This document shows, piece after piece, positions 13,883-20,690 of a stretch of 23,582 bases of DNA. The translations under genes and the position numbers were made by a program. The stretch is taken from NCBI GenBank assembly GCA_002503885.1, contig DASQ01000054.1, forward strand, positions 1-23,582, written 5' to 3'. Position 1 is the stretch's first letter. Every line of letters starts with the position of its first letter. The notes under the pieces are model-generated. The model saw only the letters and a list, made by a program, of their open reading frames with translations, made no database searches and was not told where the DNA came from. The stretch comes from Methanoculleus marisnigri. Its GTDB lineage: Archaea; Halobacteriota; Methanomicrobia; Methanomicrobiales; Methanoculleaceae.

Positions 13883-14021
13883 ATGGACCACGATCACGGG
13901 GCGACCGGAGATCGCCACGAAACGCCGCCGGAGACCCACCGGCCCGGGGGCGGCCGGGGCGGTGCTGATGAGCGCAAGCACCGTGATCGTCGCCATCAAC
14001 GCCCGGCTGCTTCGGGTATAG
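13883..14021 (+). pseudogene. Remnant of a heavy-metal P-type ATPase (N- and C-termini only)
   Basis: In one plus-strand frame, ATG 13883 opens a His-rich N-terminus (MDHDHGATGDRHETPPETHR) of the type preceding CopB-like pumps. In a second frame the stretch AGAVLMSASTVIVAINARLL plus RV, stop at 14019-14021, matches the last membrane helix of copper/metal P-type ATPases (MSASTVIVAINA.LL). Everything between, about 600-700 residues, is missing and the two ends are out of frame. The helix match is good; the N-terminal assignment is weaker. I infer one large internal deletion plus a frameshift. Confidence 0.45.
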
Positions 14022-14123
14022 GAACGGTCTCTGTACCACCGCCCGGGTGATTGATTGAACCGGGAAGTTCCATGCGGTCAAATAGGAGAGGATCGTCAGT
14101 ATCTATCGGAGACGAGTTAACCT

Positions 14124-14942
14124 ATGAAACGCGACACTACAATCCGCATCTTCTCCCTGCTGATCGTCCTTGCCGTGGTGGTCCCTGCCGTGCAGGCCGC
14201 CCTTGTCATCGACGCAGGGAACGACCGCACCGCACTCGCCGGCGAGCCGATCACCATCCTCGCTGCATACAACGACACGGACGTTTTCGACGCGCTGAAT
14301 ATGAGCGCCTCCGTCAACTGGAGCACGGCAACGACGGCACCAGAGATCGTGCCGGATGACGACTACAACGGCACCGTACAGGCCACCTACACCTACCTCG
14401 CTGCCGGCACTTACACCGTCACGGTGGAGGTCGCGAACAACGCCACGGGTGCTGTCGCCTGCGACACCCTGAACGTGACCGTGAGCCGCGAGCCCGCAGA
14501 GGTGAAGGTTGTCCCGAAGACGCTGAACCAGAAGAGCAACGGTGTCATGACCATCTTCATCAACGTTGCAGAGTGGCTCGGCTTTGAGGATGCCAACAGG
14601 ACGAACGCGACGTTACCGGACCCCTCGGAGTTCAGGATCGGGAACGCAACGCCGGAGAAGGTCAAGTTCAACATGAAGGACGGCGGCACGCTCATGCTGA
14701 AGTACCGGCGAGCGGACCTCGACCTCAACGCCGGTGACGGCAACCTGACCGTGACCGGCACGACAGAGGATGGGAACATCCCGGTGGTGGGCAGCGGCGC
14801 CGTATCCGTGATCAACCCGGGCAAAAACGGTGAGAACAGTCACGGGTATGCCGGGACCGCGAAGGAGAAGGTGAAGAACCAGAAAGAATCCGGTGAAGCG
14901 CAACAGCAATCCAACGGAAACGCAAACGGACGGGCGCCGTAA
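14124..14942 (+). CDS. Secreted PKD-like protein of unknown function
   Basis: A 272-residue exported protein. A signal peptide covers residues 1 to about 25 (RIFSLLIVLAVVVPAVQA). Then a PKD-like beta-sandwich (about 28-125: DAGNDRTALAGEPITILA, TYTYLAAGTYTVTVEV), a second beta-rich region (126-230) with a KFNMKDGGTLMLKYRRADLD segment, and a Lys/Gln/Asn-rich tail (GKNGENSHGYAGTAKEKV onward) without hydrophobic anchor. Several N-x-S/T sequons suggest archaeal N-glycosylation outside the cell. PKD folds mediate protein or sugar contacts, so a surface or envelope role is likely; I recognise no enzyme motif. The ATG at 14124 is fixed by the signal peptide; the GGAG at 14108-14111 is a possible ribosome site. 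Confidence 0.75.
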   Translation: MKRDTTIRIFSLLIVLAVVVPAVQAALVIDAGNDRTALAGEPITILAAYNDTDVFDALNMSASVNWSTATTAPEIVPDDDYNGTVQATYTYLAAGTYTVTVEVANNATGAVACDTLNVTVSREPAEVKVVPKTLNQKSNGVMTIFINVAEWLGFEDANRTNATLPDPSEFRIGNATPEKVKFNMKDGGTLMLKYRRADLDLNAGDGNLTVTGTTEDGNIPVVGSGAVSVINPGKNGENSHGYAGTAKEKVKNQKESGEAQQQSNGNANGRAP

Positions 14943-14990
14943 CGGTGCACCGCTCTTGCTGCCCGGCACAGTTCCGGGATCAATCCGCTT

Positions 14991-14998
14991 ATCATATT
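14991..14998 (+). promoter_or_regulatory. TATA box of the PemK-like gene
   Basis: ATCATATT centres about 25 bases ahead of ATG 15019, so the transcript should begin at or next to the start codon (leaderless). This supports 15019 rather than an ATG at 14893 that overlaps the previous gene. Confidence 0.5.
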
Positions 14999-15018
14999 TG
15001 GGGTCGACCACTAGGTAC

Positions 15019-15372
15019 ATGGGACGATACGTCGCTGGAGACGTTCTTCTGGCCTCCGTGCGTATCGGGGGCGTCGGTGAACGGAAGGTGCGGCCGGTGG
15101 TCGTCGTTATGGCAGGAGAGAGCGGAAACCTGCTCGTCTGCCCGGTCTCGAGCAGACCGTCCATCGACGCGCCCTCGGTCCCGCTCTCGCTCGACGACTT
15201 TGCCCGGGGCGGGCTCGACCTCTTCATCGAGAGCTACGCCCTGACCGCATACGCCGCCACCATCCGGACGGCGGACGTCGTCGGGAAGAAAGGCACTCTT
15301 CTGCCGGAGCCTCTCGCCGCCATCCGGGAGGCCGTGCCGGCGATGCACGAAAAGAGGGGGCGCCGGCGGTAG
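15019..15372 (+). CDS. PemK/MazF-like protein
   Basis: A 117-residue protein with the fold markers of the PemK/MazF (CcdB-like) family: GDVLLASVRIGG near the start, ERKVRPVVVV (strands 2-3), then SGNLLVCPVSSRP and TIRTADVVGKKGTLLPEPLA. Family members are mostly mRNA interferases of type II toxin-antitoxin modules. No antitoxin gene is adjacent: upstream is the secreted protein, and downstream, six bases away, the convergent PAS gene. The conserved basic residue after strand 1 is present (R in KVRP). It may be an orphan toxin, have a distant antitoxin, or belong to the inactive archaeal branch of the family. The start is set by the TATA box. Confidence 0.72.
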   Translation: MGRYVAGDVLLASVRIGGVGERKVRPVVVVMAGESGNLLVCPVSSRPSIDAPSVPLSLDDFARGGLDLFIESYALTAYAATIRTADVVGKKGTLLPEPLAAIREAVPAMHEKRGRRR

Positions 15373-15378
15373 TGATCT

Positions 15379-17121
15379 TCAGAGTTCGTACCGCTTCAGG
15401 AACTGCCGGATCGCCCGGGACTCCACCCATTCGCGGTCGAGCTCGCTGATCTGCACGTTGATCCTCCGGACCTGCTCCCGGAGTTTCTCCGCAGCTTTCT
15501 CGTCGTCGAGCAGGTCCGCAACCCCCATGACCACCTGGAGCGGGTGACGGACGTGGTCGGCAAGGACGGCGAACTGCGCGATGTTCCGCTCGGTCATGTC
15601 GAACGCCTGCTCCCGGAGCCGCTCGTACAGGATCCGCTCGGAGATGTCCCTGCCGACGGCCTGGGACCCCACGACCGTCCCGTTCTCGACGATCGGCGAG
15701 ACGTTCAGTTCCAGTATGGCGGTCTCTCCGTCCTTGCGCCTGACCTCGACCTGAAGCCCTTCGACCTGCTCGCCCCGGAGCACCTTCCGGCACCCTTCCT
15801 CCCAGACCGGAAGGCTTGATGGGAGGACGTAATCCTCCCAGACGGTCCCTTTCATCTCCTCGGGGGAGTACCCGAGTATCCGCTCCATCGCCGGCGAGAC
15901 GTAGTTCAGCCCGTCGGCAAGGTATGCTGTAACGATGAGGTCGAAACTCCGCTGGGCGATCCCCCGGAACTTCTCCTCACTCTCCTCGAGCGCCGCTTCC
16001 ACCTGCAGCCGCTCGATGATCCGGCCGAGCTGCTTCGTGACGGCATCAAGCAGCATCCGCTCTTCCGGCAGGAATGGGCCTCCGGCTACCTTCGGCTTTT
16101 CGCAGCGGTACCGGACCTCGACCTCACCAACCCTTGCGCCACGGACGACGATCGGGCATTCCTGAATCCAGGCGGCTTCTCCCGGGTCACCCCGGCGGTA
16201 CTCCCGGCCGTCGACGCTGATCCGTACCGCGGTCTCGTCCGGGTGCTGCCAGCCCGAGGGGAGGGTATCGGCAACCGCCTGCAGGAGCCTATCAAGCGTC
16301 ATCCCCGGCACCTCCACGAGGTGCGCGACGGTGTACAGGCACCGGAGTTCGTCCATCCGCTTCTTCAGTTCGTGCGTCTTCTCGCGGAGCGCCTCCTCCG
16401 CCCGGTCCCTCTCGGTCACATCGAAGGCTGTCCCGGTGACGCCGACAACCTTCCCCTCCGCGTCCAGGAGCGGCTTTAACGTCAGGTCCCGGATGCGCGG
16501 ACCGTCCGGGACGATGAACGTCACCGCCGCCCGCACGGTCTCTCCCGTCTCCAGGGCCCGGCGCTTGAGCGCGGTAAGAAGCGCGGCATTTTCAGGAAAG
16601 GCCTCCTCGTCCCGCATGCCGATGATGGAGGTATCCGTGGACCCCAGCTGCTGGTTGTACGACCAGATGTAGCGGAGGTCCTCATCCTGCGCAAAGACGA
16701 CCACCGGCGACTGGTCGAGCGCGGCTTTGAAGTGGTGCGCATGCAGATCTGCGGTGGCATCCCGGATCCTGATGAGCCGCTGCCCGTCGGGGACCGGTAC
16801 GCCCGAGATCGAGAGCCAGCGCCGGGCGCCGTCGGGTCTCCGGGCACGGCAGAGGAGGGCAGGAAAGTCTGCACCGTTCTCCAGAGCCTCCAGAAGCAGC
16901 CTTGCGGGGGCTTCATCATCGAGGGTCGGCAGAAGGTGCTCATCGAAGAGAGAGCGTACGTCCGTCCCGACGGCGTCTTCCTCTCCGATGGCAAGAGTCC
17001 GTGCAAGGGCCGGGTTGTACCAGCTGACCCTCCGGTCATCGCTTACCACGAGAAGGCCGTCCTCGAGAGCGTCAAGCACCGCGCGATCGCAGAGTGCCCG
17101 GTCCTGATCTGAGTCTGTCAT
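15379..17121 (-). CDS. PAS sensor protein with DHp-like C-terminus and no ATPase domain
   Basis: A 580-residue relative of the 910-residue protein at 5300-8032. Order: PAS 1 (11-125, AVLDALEDGLLVVSDDRRVS), PAS 2 (130-242, SPVVVFAQDEDLRYIWSYN, a PAS_4-like form), a GAF-like module (255-372, ELRCLYTVAHLVE, TLPSGWQHPDE, GREYRRG), PAS 3 (381-498, RSFDLIVTAYLADGLNYVSP), then the helical C-terminus (508-580) with AVLADHVRHPLQVVMGVADL (H523) and the terminal VESRAIRQFLKRYEL. The HATPase_c domain is absent, yet the end matches that of the other protein, so this is a conserved architecture, not a truncation. No membrane helix. The start ATG 17121 has GGTGGG just upstream and a TATA box at 17171-17180. 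Partner unknown. Confidence 0.87.
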   Translation of the reverse strand: MTDSDQDRALCDRAVLDALEDGLLVVSDDRRVSWYNPALARTLAIGEEDAVGTDVRSLFDEHLLPTLDDEAPARLLLEALENGADFPALLCRARRPDGARRWLSISGVPVPDGQRLIRIRDATADLHAHHFKAALDQSPVVVFAQDEDLRYIWSYNQQLGSTDTSIIGMRDEEAFPENAALLTALKRRALETGETVRAAVTFIVPDGPRIRDLTLKPLLDAEGKVVGVTGTAFDVTERDRAEEALREKTHELKKRMDELRCLYTVAHLVEVPGMTLDRLLQAVADTLPSGWQHPDETAVRISVDGREYRRGDPGEAAWIQECPIVVRGARVGEVEVRYRCEKPKVAGGPFLPEERMLLDAVTKQLGRIIERLQVEAALEESEEKFRGIAQRSFDLIVTAYLADGLNYVSPAMERILGYSPEEMKGTVWEDYVLPSSLPVWEEGCRKVLRGEQVEGLQVEVRRKDGETAILELNVSPIVENGTVVGSQAVGRDISERILYERLREQAFDMTERNIAQFAVLADHVRHPLQVVMGVADLLDDEKAAEKLREQVRRINVQISELDREWVESRAIRQFLKRYEL

Positions 17122-17170
17122 TTCCCACCGGCGCTGGAGTGCAGTTGCTGTAGTGGTTGTGCTCCAGGGG

Positions 17171-17180
17171 GATAAAAAAG
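17171..17180 (-). promoter_or_regulatory. TATA box of the 580-residue PAS protein gene
   Basis: CTTTTTTATC on the minus strand places initiation near 17150 and a leader of about 30 bases with GGTGGG before ATG 17121. Confidence 0.45.
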
Positions 17181-17314
17181 ATTACTACCCGGGTTGTGGG
17201 CAGAAATCAGGTTTTTCTCAGTCATTTAAGTGTTTTTTCGGCATCCCTGTCTCGTAAACGCCGGGCCCGGGTGCATCGTTCCGGGTAAGAGACCCGGCCA
17301 ACAGGTCCACTCAG

Positions 17315-17323
17315 ATATAAATA
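17315..17323 (+). promoter_or_regulatory. TATA box of the nitroreductase gene
   Basis: ATATAAATA is a near-ideal archaeal TATA element. Its centre is 30 bases before ATG 17349, so the leader is at most a few bases. Two T-runs upstream (TTTTT at 17212-17216 and TTTTTT at 17232-17237) mark the rest of this 227-base spacer. Confidence 0.6.
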
Positions 17324-17348
17324 GCAGAGGCGAGCCGTAGAGAGTTGT

Positions 17349-17936
17349 ATGATGACGGCGACAGAGCCAATCGAGATCTTCTCCGTGATCCGGGAGCGCC
17401 GGAGCGTCAGGAACTACACCGACCGGGCGGTTCCGGATGAGGCCCTCAGGGCGATCATCGCCGCGGGCGTCCAGGCCCCGACCGCTCTCGGGCTTCAGCC
17501 CTGGCAGTTCGTGGTCGTGAGAGACCGGGATCTGATGCAGCGGGCGTCCGACTACTGCAAGCCGATCCTGGTGGAGAAGGTCGGAGAAGAGTCCCGCCCG
17601 GGGACGGAAGAGTTTCTTTCGGCGCTCAAGAGCCCGGAGTTCAACATCTTCTACAACGCCCCGGTGCTGGTCCTGGTCCTCGGCGCCCGGGAGGTCGTAT
17701 CAAGCGTCCTCGATTGCACGCTCTGTGCGGAGAATATGATGCTTGCCGCCTGGGCGCTCGGGATCGGCAGTTGCTGGATCGGCTCCGCCGCCCTCGTCCA
17801 GCAGAACCCCGACCTCCTCGCGGTGCTGAAGGTCCCGGACGATCACCAGATCGTGGCGCCGCTGATCTTCGGGTATCCCGCCCCCCTCCTGCAAAAACCG
17901 GAACGGCGGGAACCCCGGATCACCTGGATCCCCTGA
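17349..17936 (+). CDS. Nitroreductase-family FMN oxidoreductase
   Basis: A 195-residue protein of the NAD(P)H-dependent FMN nitroreductase fold, dimeric and cytoplasmic. Motifs: VIRERRSVRNYTDRAV (residues 13-28, phosphate/FMN contact by RRS/R), AAGVQAPTALGLQPWQFVVV (38-57, flavin edge), and the C-terminal GIGSCWIGS (136-144) that precedes the last FMN-binding segment, ending in DDHQIVAPLIFGYPA. The physiological substrate cannot be told from sequence; methanogen homologues are often linked to flavin or F420-related redox defence. ATG ATG at 17349 gives two adjacent starts; the TATA box favours the first. It converges on the broken HtrA gene, 11 bases away. Confidence 0.9.
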   Translation: MMTATEPIEIFSVIRERRSVRNYTDRAVPDEALRAIIAAGVQAPTALGLQPWQFVVVRDRDLMQRASDYCKPILVEKVGEESRPGTEEFLSALKSPEFNIFYNAPVLVLVLGAREVVSSVLDCTLCAENMMLAAWALGIGSCWIGSAALVQQNPDLLAVLKVPDDHQIVAPLIFGYPAPLLQKPERREPRITWIP

Positions 17937-17947
17937 CCGCCCGGCGT

Positions 17948-18601
17948 TCACCCGGTCGCGGGACACGCAACCGCTTCCGCCGGGACGATCGGGAGCGTGA
18001 TCCGCCGCGCTTCCCGAACAAGCGTCAGGGTTGCCGGCTCCGCGATCGGCCAGGTGGCGAGGAACCGGTGCAGGTCGTCCACGCACGCAACGTCGGTCTC
18101 GTTGATTGCGACGATCAGGTCTCCCGGCCGGAGCCCTGCCCGACCGGCGGGGCCTGCCCGGGTCACCGAGACGACCTCGACTGCGTGGCTCCCGGTAAGC
18201 CCGAGTTTCAGGACGAGCGGCTGCTCCAGCGGCCGTGACTGGCCGGCAATGCCGAGGTATCCGCGCCGCACCCTGCCGTCGGCGACGAGCTGCGGGAGGA
18301 CCCAGGCTGCGGTGTTCGAGGGGATCGAGAAGCAGATTCCCTGGGCCGTCGGGATGATGGCCGTGTTGATGCCGATGACCCGGCCGCGCGAGTCCACCAG
18401 CGGACCGCCGGAGTTGCCGGGATTCAAGGGGGCGGTGTGCTGGATGATGTTCTCGATCAGGCGGCCGTCCCGGCTCCGGAGCGCCCGCCCGAGAGCGCTC
18501 AGGACTCCCGTCGAGACGGTCGAGTCGAAGCCGAGCGGGTTGCCGATGGCTATCGCGAGCTGGCCGACCGCGAGCGTCCCCGAGTCGCCGAACGGCGCGT
18601 A
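17948..18601 (-). pseudogene. HtrA/Deg-type serine protease with PDZ domain, 5' truncated
   Basis: The minus-strand frame ends at 17948 and is homologous to HtrA up to about 18598. Visible are APFGDSGTLAVGQLAIAIGN then PLGFDSTVSTGVLSALGRAL, IIQHTAPLNPGNSGGPLVDS with the catalytic Ser, GRVIGINTAIIP, and a PDZ domain (GYLGIAGQSRP, GLRPGDLIVAINETDV). The N-terminal third, which should hold the membrane anchor and the catalytic His and Asp, is absent. Upstream of Y-A-P-F the frame runs into the antisense of the alpha/beta hydrolase gene, with no intergenic DNA. A TTG at 18427 could start a short protein, but it would lack a protease active site. I call it inactivated by deletion. Confidence 0.75.
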
Positions 18602-18604
18602 GTC

Positions 18605-19204
18605 GTGGAGATAGAGACCGACCGGGGGACGACCACCTGCCGCTACTACGAGGCCGAGGGGGCAAGAAATGGTGTCGTCATGGTCGGCGGGACCGGGGGC
18701 GGGTTCGATACCCCGGGTCGGGATCTCTACCCGCGACTGGCAAAAGACCTCTCAGATGACAGGATCAGCACACTCCGGATACAGTACCGGCACCCGACAA
18801 ACCTCGTGGAGTCGGCCGTCGATACGGTCCTCGGCACGCGCTATCTTGAAAGCCAGGGTGTCTCAGCCGTCGGGCTGGTCGGGCACTCGCTCGGGGGAGC
18901 GGTGGTGATCCAGGCGGCGGCAAGCGACCCCGCGGTCAGGGTCGTCGTCACCATCGCGACGCAGGCCTCCGGGACCGAACCGGTCGCCGGCCTCGCCGGC
19001 CGTGCGGCTATCCTCCTGATTCACGGTGATGCCGACAGAGTCCTTGCTCACCGCTCTTCAGAGGAGGTCTACCGCCGTGCCCGGGAGCCGAGAAGGCTGG
19101 TCGTCTACGAAGGAGCGGGCCACACCCTCGATGAGGTGGCGGAGAGCCTCTACGTCGACGTGAAGGCGTGGCTCCTCAAACACCTCCCGGGGACGCTCGT
19201 CTGA
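18605..19204 (+). CDS. Alpha/beta hydrolase (dienelactone-hydrolase-like), 5' end probably lost
   Basis: A 199-residue hydrolase-fold protein from a GTG at 18605. It shows EIETDRGTTTCRYYE (first strands), GVVMVGGTGGGFDTPGRDLY (oxyanion region), the nucleophile elbow LVGHSLGGA with S95, an acidic residue in IHGDADRVL (D142 or D144), and catalytic H173 in GAGHTLDE. All triad positions are present, so the fold is essentially intact. What is missing is a few N-terminal residues, a ribosome binding site and a promoter: the upstream bases are the antisense of the truncated HtrA gene. Expression is therefore doubtful. The open frame continues upstream to 18437 but carries no family sequence. Substrate unknown. 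Its end overlaps the convergent GDPD gene by 29 bases. Confidence 0.75.
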   Translation: MEIETDRGTTTCRYYEAEGARNGVVMVGGTGGGFDTPGRDLYPRLAKDLSDDRISTLRIQYRHPTNLVESAVDTVLGTRYLESQGVSAVGLVGHSLGGAVVIQAAASDPAVRVVVTIATQASGTEPVAGLAGRAAILLIHGDADRVLAHRSSEEVYRRAREPRRLVVYEGAGHTLDEVAESLYVDVKAWLLKHLPGTLV

Positions 19205-19895
19205 CCGGGCGGTCCGCCGCTCCGGCCTGGAGGTATCGCCGTGCAGCGCACGGGTCGTCGCTCGCGAAACCATCGACGCCGAGTCGTGCCGCCGCTTCGA
19301 TATCCTCCTCTGTATTCAGCGTCCACGGGACGACGAGCAGCCCGGCATCGTGCGCCCGCTCCACCACTTCGGGCGAGAGGAGGTCCCACCGCGGGAGGAT
19401 GACGTCCGCCTGCACCGAGCGGGCGAGCGCGACGGGATCGGCAGTCTCCCCCGAATAGATGAGGCCCGCCTGTGCTCCGGGGAGGAGTTTCTTCGCCATC
19501 GCAACGCTTCCGGGGTGAAACGAGACAAGGAAGAGCTGTTCCGGCATCCGGTCCATGAGCACTGAAGCGATGATCGCTTCGGTCCCGGGCTCCTTGATCT
19601 CCACGACAAGCCCGGTCTGTCCGTGGACAAGGGCGAGGACCTCTCCGAGCGTCGGGATACTCTCGCCCTCACCCGCGTCCAGCCTCGTTAAGTCCTCGAT
19701 GGTATAGCCTTTGACCGGCCCGGTCCCGTCGGTCGTCCGGTCGACGGTTGCATCGTGGATTGCGACCGGGATACCGTCCCGTGTGAGGCGCAGGTCGACC
19801 TCGACGAGGTCGGCACACGCCATACCCCTCCGCAGGGCCCGCAGGGTGTTCTCCGGTTCGAGACCTCTCGCACCGCGGTGTCCGATGATGAGCAT
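19176..19895 (-). CDS. Glycerophosphodiester phosphodiesterase
   Basis: A 239-residue GDPD-family enzyme, which hydrolyses glycerophosphodiesters to glycerol phosphate and an alcohol with a divalent metal. The TIM-barrel signatures are clear: IIGHRGARGLEPENT (H6, R7, E16), LVEVDLRLTRDGIPVAIHDA (E32, D34, H47), TVDRTTDGTG, LVVEIKEPG (metal-binding E), LFLVSFHPGSV, and VVPWTLNTEEDIEAAARLGV near the end. No signal peptide is present, so it is a cytoplasmic form. In archaea such enzymes may act on ether-lipid headgroup products; the exact substrate is inferred. The ATG at 19895 is 27 bases from a TATA box, so it is likely leaderless. Its last 29 bases overlap the hydrolase 3' end. Confidence 0.93.
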   Translation of the reverse strand: MLIIGHRGARGLEPENTLRALRRGMACADLVEVDLRLTRDGIPVAIHDATVDRTTDGTGPVKGYTIEDLTRLDAGEGESIPTLGEVLALVHGQTGLVVEIKEPGTEAIIASVLMDRMPEQLFLVSFHPGSVAMAKKLLPGAQAGLIYSGETADPVALARSVQADVILPRWDLLSPEVVERAHDAGLLVVPWTLNTEEDIEAAARLGVDGFASDDPCAARRYLQAGAADRPVRRASPGGV

Positions 19896-19918
19896 GCCAC
19901 GCCATGCACCCCCCGACC

Positions 19919-19926
19919 AGATATAG
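19919..19926 (-). promoter_or_regulatory. TATA box of the GDPD gene
   Basis: CTATATCT on the minus strand centres 27 bases before ATG 19895, consistent with a leaderless transcript. Confidence 0.5.
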
Positions 19927-19927
19927 G

Positions 19928-20175
19928 TGGCGGGTCGCGGGGCCGGTATTGGCCCGACGTTTGCTGTGAAAAGAGTTACTTAACCCTTCCAGGTTCCCGG
20001 CTTCCGTCCGCTGCAGACCGGTACGACTTCTCCTGGAACATCTTGACGAACGGACGGTCTCTCTTCCTCCGGTATCTCCACTCACTTCTGTCCACCGTGC
20101 ACCTGCATACCGGACGCACGCCCTGCAGGGGCGCCACCGGACCAAACGGTTTCGGTCGGCCGGGAGTAAGAGCCG
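19928..20175. other. Spacer without recognised gene
   Basis: About 250 bases with no domain-bearing frame on either strand. It probably holds upstream sequence of the GDPD promoter. ACGGACGGTC-type GC-rich short repeats are present, but nothing that I can name. Confidence 0.4.
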
Positions 20176-20207
20176 GCAGGTGCCGGAGCCGGCACCTGCG
20201 GAAAAAA
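20176..20207 (-). terminator. T-run and strong hairpin after the DUF2795 gene
   Basis: Read on the minus strand, TTTTTT (20202-20207) follows the stop codon at once. Next comes a perfect 11-bp hairpin, GCAGGTGCCGG (20176-20186) against CCGGCACCTGC (20189-20199) with a 2-base loop. The order T-run then hairpin is the reverse of a bacterial terminator, so the T-run probably terminates and the stem may protect or process the 3' end. Confidence 0.5.
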
Positions 20208-20208
20208 G

Positions 20209-20475
20209 TTACTTATTCTGGATCTTGTTGAACTCGGACTTCACGTCTTCCGGATCGGTATACTGCCGGTCTTCGAACTGGTTGAGCGCATCGAGAACGA
20301 TCTGAGGCGCATCGGTCCCCTTCGCGCGGGAAATAAGGTCGTTCTTCGATGCGGGGAAGTTTATGCCGGAGGTGCTCACCTCGATGATCTGTGGGTCGAG
20401 TTCCTTTATGGTTCCGGCGACTTTTGACATCCCGCCCATGGCGGATTCTTTCATGCCTTTCATAGTTCTCACCAT
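20209..20475 (-). CDS. DUF2795 domain protein
   Basis: An 88-residue protein. Residues about 38-86 carry the DUF2795 pattern INFPASKNDLISRAKGTDAP, then VLDALNQFEDRQYTDPEDV (hydrophobic-P-x-x-K...L...A; L..L.....Y..P.DV). The domain is small and helical and has no established function. The first 35 residues are Met/Lys-rich (MVRTMKGMKESAMGGMSKVA). The usual L-P-D-R of this family is FEDR here. ATG 20475 has GGGAG ten bases upstream, and a second ATG at 20463 is possible. A TATA-like ATATTTATT at 20523-20531 gives a leader of about 27 bases. It is transcribed away from the aldolase-PFK operon, with 215 bases between. Confidence 0.75.
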   Translation of the reverse strand: MVRTMKGMKESAMGGMSKVAGTIKELDPQIIEVSTSGINFPASKNDLISRAKGTDAPQIVLDALNQFEDRQYTDPEDVKSEFNKIQNK

Positions 20476-20522
20476 CTGGTCTCTGCTCCCTTCCGGGAGA
20501 CGACCCCTGGTGGATAAAATGT

Positions 20523-20531
20523 AATAAATAT
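20523..20531 (-). promoter_or_regulatory. TATA box of the DUF2795 gene
   Basis: ATATTTATT on the minus strand, within an AT-rich block in otherwise GC-rich DNA. A second candidate, ATTTTATC, is at 20513-20520. The former fits better with a leader holding the GGGAG site. Confidence 0.5.
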
Positions 20532-20690
20532 CTATCGCCCGCACGGCGGCAAGGGTCACCCCGTATCGGCCGGACCGCTCTTGACCGGGGAGAGCCTTGA
20601 GGTTAGGCCGGAGGTTCTGGGGCCGACCTGTGCACCCGCTCCATTCTCCCGGGATTCCAGCAACACTTAAGTAGGTGAGGATGGGGAAGA

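Noticed and set aside
13710..14021. A 103-codon plus-strand protein gene
   Set aside because: Only its last 25 residues look like a real protein (a P-type ATPase tail). The rest overlaps the TATA box and small ORF in another frame, so it was treated as a remnant.
18437..18604. Upstream extension of the alpha/beta hydrolase
   Set aside because: These codons are the antisense of the HtrA catalytic domain and carry no hydrolase sequence.
17700..18665. Long minus-strand frame across the nitroreductase and HtrA region
   Set aside because: It is in a different frame from the recognisable HtrA residues and translates to Arg/Pro-rich sequence.
19669..20145. Minus-strand frame upstream of the GDPD gene
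   Set aside because: It overlaps the GDPD coding region in another frame and shows no domain; the TATA box at 19919-19926 lies inside it.
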